This document shows positions 12,501-24,619 of a DNA stretch of 64,000 nt, piece by piece. Source of the DNA: Acanthochlamys bracteata. Its lineage: Eukaryota; Streptophyta; Magnoliopsida; Pandanales; Velloziaceae. Position 1 is the stretch's first letter. Each line of letters starts with the position of its first letter. The notes under the pieces are model-generated. The model worked only from the letters and a program-made list of their open reading frames with translations, ran no database searches and was not told the DNA's origin. The position numbers and the translations under genes are program-made. The stretch spans positions 5,458,501 through 5,522,500 of the forward strand of contig CM034135.1 in NCBI GenBank assembly GCA_019914995.1. Reading direction: 5' to 3'.

Positions 12501-13250
12501 CTTATTTATGGTATGATCAAAATTTATTGTAATGAATGCATTTGTAGGTTGACTCGTCTTCCATTCTTAACAATGTTAGATTTTGTTCGATTCAGCTGAT
12601 TTCTTTCCACCGTGATGGAAACGTTAGAATTTCAGACTCACATTTAAAAGTGGAGTGACACACGCCTACTGACGAACAAGCTAATAGTATTCTTTCAAAT
12701 CCGAAACTGGTTCATTTCAAAGATCTCTCCACGAATCTGTTCAAATTTGTACCAATCCAAGATAAATATGTAGTCTTAGTCGCTCAAATGAATTTATTAT
12801 ACCTCATGTCATCGAAATTTTTAATGAACGATCAAGCTCGTAGCAGATCGGATTCGATTGAGTTTTTCGTAGCAGAGAAACTTGGAGAGGAATGATTGAA
12901 CGGAATCAGTAAGAGTAGAAGGACTAATGGTGGAATGGGAAATGGAACTAGATCGGGCAGCGGATCTGGCGGCGGCGAGTAGAGCGGTGAGCAAGCAGCG
13001 GATCTGACGGCGATAAGGCAGCAGCGCCTAGGAAGCAAATCGGATCCAAGTAATGATGCAAAGCAGTCGACGGTAATGAGTAGTGCGGTGGCGAGGTCGC
13101 GAAGGCGCAGCTAAGTTTTCATTTTGTTTTTTTTTCTTTTTATTAATCGAACTATCAGTTTGTGACAGTAGTAATGATCACTGTTGGCTATGTGATTTCA
13201 AATTTGATTATATAAGGCGACAAAGCTTTTTGGCTCTGGTACTAAATTAG
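9530..13250 (-). mobile_element. Decayed Ty1-copia retrotransposon (gag to reverse transcriptase)
   Basis: Read on the minus strand from right to left, with many stops and frameshifts, the fragment shows the following. A gag block comes first (about 12,830-12,620, FEQIRGEI-like). A zinc-knuckle-like CxxC...CFKRIGY block follows (about 12,560-12,440). Next is an integrase C-terminal part (about 11,420-11,170, with YWEKTLASVKYLINQ and LYNKKRNKLSPRVLRG). The reverse transcriptase follows (about 10,430-10,200, IDYTDTF and FDMKNAFL), then its end (about 9,960-9,840, RKYTLDVLE) and a TRSNIAYALS-like stretch near 9,740. The domain order INT before RT is that of Ty1-copia. No frame is intact, so it is inactive. 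Long terminal repeats could not be matched. Confidence 0.75.
13231..13244 (-). other. Possible copia primer-binding site
   Basis: On the minus strand the sequence reads TAGTACCAGAGCCA, close to the initiator-tRNA(Met) primer-binding site TGGTATCAGAGCC used by most plant copia elements. It sits just upstream of the gag relic in the same orientation, which is where it should be. The 5' LTR would lie at higher coordinates but has no recognised partner. Confidence 0.4.
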
Positions 13251-13419
13251 GAGTAAAATCACAAAATAATAACTTGTTCAATGGAGGAGATACAATGTAG
13301 AGTACAAAATCACCTAAATAAGAGAAATATCTAGCTATACTAGAGCTCTAACACTTCGATGATTACTTATCAACATCATCTACTGCTAGGGTATGAAGAG
13401 ACGTTTTGTATATTATGAA

Positions 13420-13720
13420 GCTTTAGTAATATTTGAAAGTAATTATAAAATAAATTTTTTTAAAATAAAAAATATATTTTATTTTTTTAAAAAATAAATT
13501 TTATTTTTTTATTTTTAAAAAATAATAAAAATAAAAAATAAAAAAATTTTATTATGTAAGATTTTTTATATTTTTTAAATTTTTAAAATAAAATTTTAAA
13601 ATATTTATAAAATAAGTATTAAAAAATATGAAATAAAAAATAAAAAAAAGTGCTGAGAAAAGTCTTTTGGAATATTTAAAATAAAATCTTTTTATTAAAA
13701 TACACTTTGTATTAATTTTT
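13420..13720. repeat. AT-rich MITE-like repeat
   Basis: An AT-rich block of about 300 bp has the same core as the other copies in this window (atgtaagattttttatattttt type, with ttttaaaaaataataaaaat). No sharp inverted ends were recognised. It is non-coding. Confidence 0.4.
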
Positions 13721-16304
13721 TTAGAAATAAACTTTCATTTTTTTAACTTCAAAATAAATTATATAGTAATAATTGTGTGACGTATAATTAATTCATATTT
13801 TATAAAATTTTTTGAAAAAATGTTAAGACTTTTGTGAAGTTTTGAGAATGAAAGTTAGACAAGAGATGAAATAAGTACGCAATAAGCATTCTCAAAAATG
13901 ACCGAAGTCTAGATTGTTTATGGTAAACTAGAGCTTCTTTAGTTAGAAGTGGTCTTAATTCAATACAGTCTTGGAAAGAATTTGTGTTGAGAGACGCAAT
14001 TACTGGTGAAGATATTTTGATGATGAAATTTTCACCTCATATCATTTCTGCAGGTTAGAATCGATGTTCATTCCTCATTGTGATAAGCCTTCAGAAATTA
14101 TATGAGAACTTATAAGTGGTCTTGGGTAGTTAACTAGAAACGTTCATGCCGTGGAATCATCGTCTGCCTACAATCTGCTTGACTGTTATGTGGAGTGAAA
14201 ATTTGCAGTAGCTTCTCACCATAGCTGCTTAGGTGGTTAATTTCTTCCCTGATAAATGAAAAAGCAACAGCGTTCCCGCTATTTATCTGTTAGCAATTAG
14301 GAACAGAGGAACAAAAATCTGTAATCAATAATTTCATTGGTCTCCCAACAATCTTTGATTGTACTAGTATAAACCATTTCAGATCATTGTTTTATAAATG
14401 CTTGGAAAGAATTCAGATATCTTACAGGCATTCTCATTGCAGTAACATGTTCGCAAGCCAACGGTTCAACAGAGGATACCTGTACTTGATTCCCAGAAGC
14501 TATACTTAAATCGAGGACTAAGCTTTTCTTAAGGAAATTCCAAATCAGCAAACATCGTATGTGAAGATTGTGCCAACTAAGCGCCTCAATTTAATTGAGA
14601 AGATATAATGATGGAAAGCATTGGCTACCAAAATTATCCATATCCAGCAACATATGACAATTACTGGATGACAAAACAATTTACAGCATTGGTAAGGTAT
14701 ATTTGCAATGAATGCAGCCATCTCTTACCATGCATATATTGAAGGTACGTGCAGGATTCCAGCATTTAAAAAATCATGACCTAGGAAGAAGCTTTTATCT
14801 TCAGCCAATGCTTGAGCAGAAATTCAACTTTCTGCGCCGACAAACTGAGCTGAAAAACTCAAAATGAAAGAGAAAGAGCATGCATGCCTAGTCAATCTTG
14901 CTTCGAGAACAAAACTGAAAGAGCATGCATGCCTAGTTCATAACAAAAGCCATGTACAGTAAGTTGAATATCAAGAATACAAAGAATTTCTCCGTCAACT
15001 ATCTCACCAGTCTCCTTCAGTAAAACATGAGCAATCATAAGAACCTAAAATCGACATGTATGCAATATGCAAGAATAACTAATACACAGAGGAGCATGGG
15101 TCCAGCTGGCAAAAGCCACATACAATAATCTCTGCCTTCGATTAACATGTGTCCATCAATCAGTCCTTACATGGCAGGTGTATAAGCCAACCAGCTCGTG
15201 TTTTTACTCTATGGGTCCAATGTTTAAAATATGCGACATTAGAAAGAAAATACCAAATTAAGATGTCGAAAATAGGGAATGGGGAATTATTGGCTGCTAT
15301 AATTATGAATCCCAGAAATAATCAAAACTAGATAAAGAAGGTATCATGTTACCATTCAGAAACTCGTGTTAAACAATTCCTGGAAGGCTTCAGATTCTTA
15401 CTAGCACTAGTATGAAGGAGGGGGAAATGAAAAAAAACTGGCTACTAGTATAAAATTCTGGATTGCCAAAATAACAATGCTCAAATAAGTAATTCTCAAT
15501 TTCTGACTGAGCCAGATAAATGAAAGACTTAGATGTCAGCAGAAACAGAACCATATGTTTCTCCACTAGCTCAAACACAAAGCTGGCTTGGTATTGTTTA
15601 TCTTATTGGCAAAGGAAACAAAACCACATGTACAATCTGGAAGGAAACTATGCAGACCCCAAGGCACATGTCTGCACAGGAGGATTATTCAATTTGCAAC
15701 ACCCAAGATGACTTTTGAGTTGTCAGTAAATATGTAGAGAGCTCCATTAAATGAATGAAATGTTCAAGAATCTAATTCACCAGACAATCATTGAATCAGA
15801 GCTAATATAGACTTTTCTCCCCTTAAAATAGTTTTAAAATGCAAAGAAATTTTAATTGTTCTAGATGAAGTTGAAAACATATATATATAAGAACACTCAT
15901 GCGAAATGTATACTCTGTTTAATAAGAGTACAGTATTCTTGATATGAAGGAATCGACTATCTTAGCAACAACGTACTCAAAGTGAGTTGGATATCCTCAT
16001 ACAGTAGAACTAACACGAATATAATCCATAGACTAGATTAATTTACAATTATAGAGCAATATAAGCACTAGCTACAGCTACAGATGCATTAGACCTAAGG
16101 ATACTTGTATTCGATATCACAATTTGGAGAAGAATATCGACCTTTAAGCTTGATGCACCATCCAGAAAGTTGCAAGCCCACAGCAACTATATAAAGGCAG
16201 TATTGCAAACCACCAACTATTTCAGTCTGTTATGTCAAGCAGAAGAAGCAGCAGGCTACACCAACAAGGAAATTATGGAGTTTTTCTAAATACCTGATTA
16301 AGTG
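13721..16304. other. Gene-free interval
   Basis: I see no conserved coding signal here. Open frames of about 60 aa at 15,149-15,718 overlap each other on both strands and show no family resemblance. The last few hundred bases before 16,305 may belong to the 3' untranslated region of the neighbouring minus-strand small-protein gene. Confidence 0.4.
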
Positions 16305-18983
16305 TTACGCTGCTTTGGAAGCTTCTGCAAGAACAGCTTCTCGCTCCTTTCTGCGTCTTTCTCTCTGATGCAAATAAAATTAGGACAGTATTTTCTTAAA
16401 AGAAGAAGGCGAGGAAAACTTGAGGATGAACCAAAACTCAGGCAAATAACACATCATCTCAAGAATCACAACTAATGTCTTTAGGGTGAGGTCAGCACAT
16501 AGTGCATCCAACAGAATTACGATTAGCTATCCTAGGATGAAAGTATCCCAAATTTGCACTTCTTTACATATGGAGATTACGTAGTCACTGATTTCAGCCG
16601 ACTCCAAGCAGCATCCAATTAAATTGATCTTTTGCTGTACTCTTCTTGCAGTTCTCTTAATTTGCTTAGATCTATGAATTTACTTAGGATTGATATATGC
16701 TTTCATTCCAGTTTGGCATTATTTCCAGTTAATTTTTCTCAAGATATAATGAGTAGTACTCCAAGTTCTTATTAAATTACATTAAATGAGATGATACTCC
16801 AACACGCCTCTCTATTTATTGTTCAACCAAATCCCGACCAAGACATCACTAGTCCCATCCTAATCCAATCTCATTCCAACATGTACATCACTTCGAGATT
16901 TAATTTGTTTGTTTGTTCAAGGACTGGCCATTAATTAAGAATTAAGTCAAAGATATTGGACTATTCTTCCTATAATAGTATTACTTATATAACTAAAATT
17001 CACCCAAAATCACTGTTTTCATTTAATATTAATTTCAATTTGCAGATTGGGGCAGATGGGTTTTCAAATTTGGCCGACAAATTTCAATTCTTTCTTATAT
17101 TGTCTAAATTAGCAACTTCACTCAAGTAGTCTTTTAATATTGTTGTGTAACGAGCCCTATTCTTGGAAATTTGCAAAATCAGTATATTTATTATTAAATT
17201 GAGCATTTGTAAGTTTCATTTAGCAAAGTAGCTTGTTTGAAATTGCAAATTCCAGCTATTAGTGGTCGCATTTCCTAAATTGAACAACTAAATCATCCAT
17301 GAAGGAATGCTCCATAAATCTTATATATTTCCATGCCTTTGTGAGATGACTTCCCACTTTCATATCTCAATAGTTCTTCCCCTTTCGGCACGCATGGACT
17401 TATCTTGCATAAGATCTTTAATCTAAACATGGGTTTGCAATATCTTCGAGTTCTTTTCTTTGCGCTAAACATTCTTTCTTTCTTTAAGATATGCTAATTC
17501 TTTGTTTTCTCATTTAACTTTCCTGAACTCTCTTTATTTCATTCATTTTATTTTTATGTCAATCCTAGCTGTATAAGAATTTTGGATAATGCAAGGAAGT
17601 TAGGAAGAAAGACAAACAGAAAATTACAACTACACTATCCTGTCTTTCATATTAGTTTTCACGTCTTGATTTACCTTTTCTTTATCATGTTGCTTTTTCT
17701 TTTTAATGTGTTTAAGTGACTCCTTTCAATATGTACTTCTTTGTTGTTTGTTGTTAATTATACTTAATAGTTTTATGTATAAGTTACGAACAACAAACTT
17801 AGCAAATCTTTTTAAATTTCTTTATAATTGGTTTGTCTGTACTAACAAGATATCTTTATAAAAACAGGGAGAGTACAACTTTTTTCTTTTTCTTTTTTTC
17901 TTTTTTTCTCCTACTTTATGGTTACATTCTTTACGTTATGTGCTTCCAGGGATTAAGAATCACTAAGCATCGATTATGTCCTACACTTAACTTTCTTCTC
18001 AAGTTTTACAGGGGTAATAATACTGCTTTTCAATATTTCGATTGCACAGATCATCATTTGGATCGCATCTCTTGGCTACCTATGCAGATCGCAATGCAAC
18101 TTTTTCATTAAAATGGCATTGACAGAAATATATAAAGAGGGAAAGCCACAAGAAATGACCAAGGAGAGTACATTTAGGATACAAGATACAGATAACAGTA
18201 AGAGAGATTCTATGCAAATCCTAATGCATACTAACCACTTTGCAGATATTTTTAGGCCAATACCTTTTATTTTTGAAAACAAAATACACGATACAGATAA
18301 ACTAAAACGCTTCCATGTTCTGCTTTAATATATGGAGATAGACAGGGAGAAAGATATAGACTATAATGTGTGTATTGATGAGCAATAATTAAAAAAATGA
18401 AAGTACTGCTCAGCCAGTCTATATTTTGTGATTTATACTCGCTATCAAAGAGCCGCAGAATCACGCAACTCAGTTTCCTAGTTTTAGTGCTAATATTCAG
18501 GAAGTGAAGGGTGATACAAACTCAAATAGCACAGACTCAATAGTACATTTTTGCAGATAAGTTTTTCATTGACATACAGGAGAAAAGAAAGTTCCTACCA
18601 AATGCCATATGCCTTATCCTTGTTTAGGGAATGCACCATTTTTCTTAGCCTGTTGTCTAAATTTTGTCCCAACCCATAACTAGTAATGCTAAAATCCTAC
18701 TACAGTAGCAATTGATTTTACGAAAAGATAATCATTTTTCAAAAGGGATAATTACGCATTCACTTGCAAGATGAATTTGTATAGACTAGAAAAAAACTGC
18801 AAGCTAAATGCAGGAAAATGATGACGAATTTAATCAACATAACAAATAAAGGAGTATTACCCTTCTCTCCCAGTAGGGAAGGAAGCAGACGAAATCGTAA
18901 ACGGGAGAGATGGTGGTGAAGAGAACAAGGTTCACTCCCAAGAACATCAGCATTCCTGTCAATGGCCGCGCTCGGTGAGGCAT
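16305..18983 (-). CDS. Small single-pass membrane protein, 60 aa, two exons
   Basis: Exon 1 is 18983-18861 (41 codons) and exon 2 is 16364-16305 (19 codons plus TAA), separated by a 2,496 bp GT-AG intron in phase 0. The protein starts MPHRARPLTG. It has one hydrophobic segment (about residues 11-29, MLMFLGVNLVLFTTISPVY), then DFVCFLPYWERR, and a very basic tail RERRRKEREAVLAEASKAA. I recall short uncharacterised plant proteins of this layout but no name or function. The frame extends upstream of this ATG to a stop without another ATG, so MPHRAR is the likely start; a non-AUG start giving a longer LVSLKHLLVLNKRR leader cannot be excluded. Short length, one helix and a charged tail suggest an organelle or ER membrane subunit, but that is inference. 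Confidence 0.7.
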
Positions 18984-19330
18984 CCTTCTTTTGTTAAGCA
19001 CTAAGAGATGCTTCAAAGACACCAACAAGGTTCGAAACAGAAACCGGGATTGTTAGTTTGTTTGTTTTTGAATTTAACTGAAAACGAAAGCTGAAGGAAG
19101 AAGAAATTGATTTGAGAAAGCGAAAGAAAAACAGACAAAGGGAAGTTGGCAAGCCGGTGAAGTGAGTTGTTGAAAGAGACGGAATTGGACGGCGGTCGGT
19201 TTGGGCGGCGGGCGGAAGTGGGAGAGATTAGTGGGCCTTTTGCTTCGTTCAGGTACATGGACTGCGTGCCCCGCTTCAAGGGAAAAAGCAAGAAAAAGTA
19301 ATTGCAATTGAAGGCCACAAAATTAATGTA
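18984..19330 (-). promoter_or_regulatory. 5' leader and proximal promoter of the small membrane protein gene
   Basis: This is the sequence immediately upstream of the 60 aa gene. It contains a minus-strand open frame of up to 101 codons ending at 19,013 that would act as an upstream ORF if transcription starts before it. It looks like untranslated leader rather than a protein. No TATA box was fixed. Confidence 0.3.
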
Positions 19331-19862
19331 TTTGTCAAAGTAATCTTTTTTATGTTTTTCCTCGATTAAGAGATGTGTGCCACTGTTATGAGGTGCTCTT
19401 CATTTCATAAAATTTTTTATATTTTAAAAAAATTTATAATATTTTAAAAATTTTAAAATATAAAAATAAATTGAATATCATCTATTTTTTATAATTTTAA
19501 ATCAAAAAATCAAAATGTATTATTTAAACAAATTAAATATTTTTTATTTTAAAAAGCACCTCATCGTTAGCATTTTCAAAAGTTTCCTAATACTTATTAC
19601 CAAAATCGTTTTAAATAGAAGAACATTTTCTTAAGCAAGGTATTCTTGCGTAGCAACTTTCAATATTGCTTTTAAGTAATTTATTCTTTAACTGGATCCT
19701 AAATTTCCAACCTACTAGGTCATTTCCACACTTGTCGGCAATCCTATTAGTGTAAGAATTTAATATACCATGGTGGCGATCCATACTTTAGCAAGGGTGC
19801 ATTTGCTAATCACATACTAGAAATTTGATTCTCTTCAATATGAGTTTCAGAATTCTGTATTA
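19331..19862. other. Gene-free interval with an AT-rich MITE-like block
   Basis: About 19,390-19,570 is AT-rich and resembles the MITE-like family (aggtgctcttcatttcataaaa ... ttaaaaagcacctcatc). Its ends carry AGGTGCT at the left and AGCACCT at the right, an inverted pair. The rest shows nothing recognisable. Confidence 0.45.
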
Positions 19863-20608
19863 CAGTATTTTAAAACACAACCCGACTGGACCAGGTCGAT
19901 CCGAAATTCGGCAACCCCACACGATTTTGAATTGGTGAGCAGCATAACCCGGTATGCAACAAATCCAATAAAATCCGATCGATCCGATTAATTTTTGAAT
20001 AATCCGATAGAACGGATTGATCCGCTACTATTATTAAAAAATTAATAATAAATATTAAAATATAATCGCTTGTTGAGTTATTTTGTTGTTTTGAATTATT
20101 TCTGTTAAGTATTCAACCCTTCATCTCCCTAACCGATTAATCTTTTTTTTTTGCTATCATTCTCGGCGCCGATCATTGCTGTTGCTACCACACTTTATTG
20201 ATCGCCGCTGGGTCATCTCTATTCTGCTAATCCTTACTATATATATAAGGTGACAAAAATAGTTATACATAATTATATATAACAAAGCTAATTTGTAATG
20301 TTTAAAAAATTGAAATCTTTTATATTTTGAAATTTTTGGTTATTGTCTTGACTCTTGAAAACTATTATTTTAAAAATAAAAAATATAACTTCAAAAAATA
20401 TATTTATATTTATTGTATATAATCATATTTTAAAAAAATTTTAAATAGCTGCTACGATAGATATTATATAATATATATACTATATTTATAATATTAATAT
20501 TTATTTAATAAATCTAATTTGATTCAGTGGGTCAATTCGATGACCCGAGTTAATCGGTGACCGGGTGAGCCAATAACATTCTGAGTCAAGTTGGTTTTAA
20601 CAATACTG
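19863..20608. mobile_element. Second hAT-like element, about 746 bp
   Basis: The left end reads CAGTATTTTAAAACACAACC; the reverse complement of the right end reads CAGTATTGTTAAAACCAACT. The subterminal parts carry GGGTCAATTCGATGACCCG-type motifs resembling the CCGGGTC-rich ends of the element at 3479-4193, so I place both in one family. The flanking 8 bp (ctgtatta and ctcattac) do not match well, so a target duplication is not demonstrated. Non-coding. Confidence 0.5.
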
Positions 20609-23600
20609 CTCATTACCACATTTCATTTGAATTTAATATTTCTAAAATCTATCAGAATTAATTAAAATGTTCATTATGTTAATTAAATAAAAATTTAACC
20701 ATCTAATCCAATTTTTTTAAAATAGAAAATAAATTAAAATAAAAAAAAAAGATAATATTGAGAAAAATATAATACATTTTTTGTATTTATGTGAATCAGA
20801 TTCTCTCATAGGAATCACATTACTTCTTTTAACGAATCCATTGTAAAATCACACATTTAAATTTTACAAATCAATTAGAATACTTGAACCAAATACTGAT
20901 AATTTTGTTATTCTAATATTATTATTATTTTCTTTTTTACATAAAACTAAGAGCTCGTTTGACTGAACGTTTAGTCAACCGTATTTTTTAATTATATATT
21001 TTTATTATATATTTTATAAATATTAAAAAAAATTATTTAAAAATTTTAAAAATATAAAAAAATTCTGACATAATGAAATTTTTTTATTTTTTATTTTATT
21101 ATTTTTTTAAAAAGAAAAAAATAGAATTCGTTTTTAAAAAAAAAAACAAAAGTTATTTTCCATTTCAAAAAAACTTCATGCTCCATGGACATGCAAAAGA
21201 TAATTAGGAGTCTAAAATTGCTCAAACGTTTCCTGGATTGTTATTAAACTCTTTATTCAAAATACTGAATAAACTTACGAATATTGTAAAATAACTTTTG
21301 GATTGTAAAGCTGCTAATTCACAAAGTAGAGTACGACGACGTTTGGCATGGCTTTGCTTTCTTTTCCCAAAGAGCTTACTTACAGTATTTTAGGGAAAAA
21401 AATTCCTCTACAGTACTATAAAAATTAGTGAATTATACGTTATAAAAAATAAAAAAAAAGAACTCGTTTCTCTAGAGCTCTTTCTCAGCAATTCCAAAGG
21501 TTGCCCTATATTTTGTTGTTTAAATATATCATGGAAAAGGAGATGGGAATGATGATCCTATAGTTTTGGTTGATGTATCTTTTGATTCTAAGTCTTAGTG
21601 GATATTTGAAACAGCTTTAAAACTTATTTTTACTTTAACTTTTTATTTTATATTTTTAAATAAAATTTTAAAAATATCTTACATATATTTTATAAATTTT
21701 TTAAAATATAAAAAAAATTTACGTTATAAAATTTTATTATTAATTATTTTATTAGATAAAAATATGATTCATTTAAAAAAATTTTAAATATAATTTTTTT
21801 AAGAAAATTTTTCAATAAATATTCTGAACATCTTCTTAATCCCAAAGCTGATACAAAATTGATTGCATTCATAAAATTGCTATTTTTTTGTTTGCATCTT
21901 CACTATCATATTTTCTAATCATACATATTATAATTATTTAAAAATTATTCTAAAATTTTGCATGCTTTATGTCCATTCCAAAATCTACCGCAATACTTTG
22001 AAAGAACAAACTTCAAAAGAATTACCATTTTTCCATTCCGATTTACAGTTATCATACCAATATCAATTCCAATGCTGTAAGTTTGCAACCAAACAGTTCT
22101 ATGAGTATTTAAATTTTAACAATGCCCGTACATTCAAGAAAATAAAATAAAACAAAATAAAATAAAATAAAACTTCACCTCAAACATAAGCAATTGTGCA
22201 GAGATGTGGATATTGAACTGCATATAGTAATACTTGCTAAGCATATAGAGGAGTTAGGTGGTGTGGTTATGACAGTATTTTTCGTTTAAAAAAATTTTAT
22301 TTTTTAATAAAATTTTTACAGTATTCTAAAAAAATTTAAAATTAAAAAAATACATATAAATCATATGTTATGTAAATTTTATATGTATAACATTTATTTA
22401 ATTTTAGATCAAAATTTTTATACTTGTTTCACGAAAATTTCTAAATAAGTTATGTTTAAAAAATTTTCTTATTTAAGGACTCACAATCTCCCCATAATCA
22501 TAATTTTCCAAGAAGGGACCTTGTAAACCTAAATGTGATTATTAGCGGGCTTCTTTTTCCTGATCTGACCAAGGTCAATGTAAGGTTAGTTTTTGTAGGG
22601 ATAGCATGTATGTTCCCAGCCTAAACACGGTGGACCATTCTCAAAAGTTTTTGATTCTAATCCAGTGCTGTAAAGCATGCAAACTACAAGCTGGACTCTT
22701 AATAATTTTCTAACAAAAAGAGCTGGAGTATTTATAAAAATAAAATTCTTATAAAATAAAATTATTTTAAAAATAAAAATAAGTAATAATAAATTTTAAG
22801 ACGTAAATTTTTTTTATATTTTTAAATAAAAAATATAAATAATTTATTAAATATATAAAATTAAAAATTGAAATAAAATAAAATTAATAAGTACTTTCAC
22901 ACGCTATCTTAGAAGACCAAACCACAATAACCTACTTTTCTTTCGTGGTCTGAAAAAGCAAGAAAAAAGAAAATTGAAAATTAGCAATAAGGGTTTTAGT
23001 TTGTTGGTTTGCAGTAACGGTCTGGTATAAAATTAATTGATCATCGTCGATGTCTTTTGTCCTTAGAAAATAATCAAGAAATGGGTATTAAAAACTATGT
23101 AACCTTGTGCATTATCTCTAGTCGGTATTTCTTAAATCTATTCAAAGCAAACCATAAGTAATGCTAATCGCTACATATACACCATACGGATCTCTGTGAT
23201 TGGTGAGTTCAGACTAGAGTTAATAGATTTTCTATACACATTTTTATGTGGATCTTTTAATGATTTTAAGAGTAAATCATAATTAAAAAACCAATCAAAA
23301 GAATCTTAAATTTGGGAATGGGTAAAATATTTTTACATGTAATGTTATGAAGGAGTCTAATAAAAATATGTTATCTGAAAAGATAAAATTATCTGCGCGT
23401 GTGAGAAACCACCTTAAATATAATAGATATTCATAACATCTTTATGCAACTATGTATTCAAATGGACAAAAGTTTATTTGTTAAATCAAAATCTAAAATC
23501 GAATAAATTCGTACCGCATTTTCACCATGCGGCGATCGTCATTTAATGCAATTAGTAAATTCAAACCAGAGTTAATGAGCTTTTTAATGCTTCTTCTCAT

Positions 23601-24290
23601 GAAATTTTTGCAATTTTTAGCACCCACAAATTTTAGTGCTTTTTATTTTGCTCTATAATTTCTTGGATTCTCTTGGCTATAAAATCTTAAAATGGTTTTG
23701 TGCAAATATTATGAAAAATTTTAATCTTTCTCAATTGGAAACTCATTTAAGGTGGTTCAAGAAACCACCTTAAATAAGACGGAGGTTTCATGCGTTTTTA
23801 TGCAATCACAAATTCACAAACACAAAATTTTCTATTCAGCAGAATGTTAAAATTTTATAATTTAAAATAAAGAACTAAGATAAACTTAAGATATGGTTTC
23901 TGAACTTTTAGTTTTCAATTTGATTTTTCTAAATGCTTAACAAAAAAAAAAATAGCAATCGCAACCGTTTCCAAATATACTGCCTGCATCTGCACGGAAG
24001 TGCTTCCTAGTTACATTCATTTTTATTTTTAATTTTGTATATTTCAGAAAACTTTTTATATTATTATATATTTTTAAAATTAAAAAATATATTAACTTAT
24101 ACGTCATAAAATTTTTTATGTATAATTGTTATTATTTTTTAAAAATAAATAGATAATGTAATACTTAAAATTTTAACAACATTATCTAAAAATATTTTAT
24201 TTTAACTAATTCTAATTAACTCCATAATCTTTCTACCTCTTAATACAAGCTGAAAAAGGTAGAATCTTATGTTAAAAGCTCTGCCAAACA
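20609..24290. other. Gene-free AT-rich interval with several MITE-like blocks
   Basis: There is no gene-like frame here. AT-rich blocks with the family core lie at about 20,945-21,185, 21,600-21,830, 22,260-22,480, 22,720-22,905 and 24,010-24,195. A short (AAAAT)n run is at about 22,138-22,172. A phrase, gaaaccaccttaaat, occurs at about 23,405 and again at about 23,763. Otherwise I see nothing. Confidence 0.45.
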
Positions 24291-24299
24291 CATCGCACA

Positions 24300-24550
24300 T
24301 ACTCGGCGGATTTGAAATTATTTTTGAAATAAAATTTTTTTAAAATAAAAAATATTTTTATTTTTTTAAAAAATAAATTTTATTTATTTTTATTTTAAAA
24401 AATAATAAAAATATAAAAAGAAAATTTATTACGTAAAATTTTTTATACTTTCTAAATTTTTAAATAAAAATTTTAAATTATAAAATATATACTAAAAAAT
24501 ATAAAATAAAAAATTAAAAAAAAAGTATTTTTCGCCGAACGCTCCCGAAC
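24300..24550. repeat. AT-rich MITE-like repeat directly upstream of the villin leader
   Basis: This AT-rich block has the family core (acgtaaaattttttatac) and ends containing CTCGGCGGA at the left and CGCCGAACG at the right, which are partly inverted. It ends about 40 bp before a TATATA motif and so sits in the presumed promoter of the villin gene. Confidence 0.45.
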
Positions 24551-24591
24551 ATTACAGCAACATTATGATTTTTTTAATTACTGTAACAAAA

Positions 24592-24599
24592 TTATATAG
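24592..24599 (+). promoter_or_regulatory. Possible TATA box of the villin gene
   Basis: The motif TTATATAG lies about 120 bp before a long CT-rich stretch (about 24,716-24,860) of the kind common in plant 5' leaders. It is a plausible core promoter, but the transcription start cannot be seen from sequence alone. Confidence 0.3.
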
Positions 24600-24619
24600 G
24601 CACCATATTTGCAAATTCT

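Noticed and set aside
12832..13038. 68-codon minus-strand frame rich in Pro and Leu
   Set aside because: It sits where the copia leader or gag start should be, but shows no gag motif.
19013..19318. 101-codon minus-strand frame upstream of the small membrane protein
   Set aside because: It lies in the presumed leader, has no family resemblance and no continuity with the conserved MPHRAR frame.
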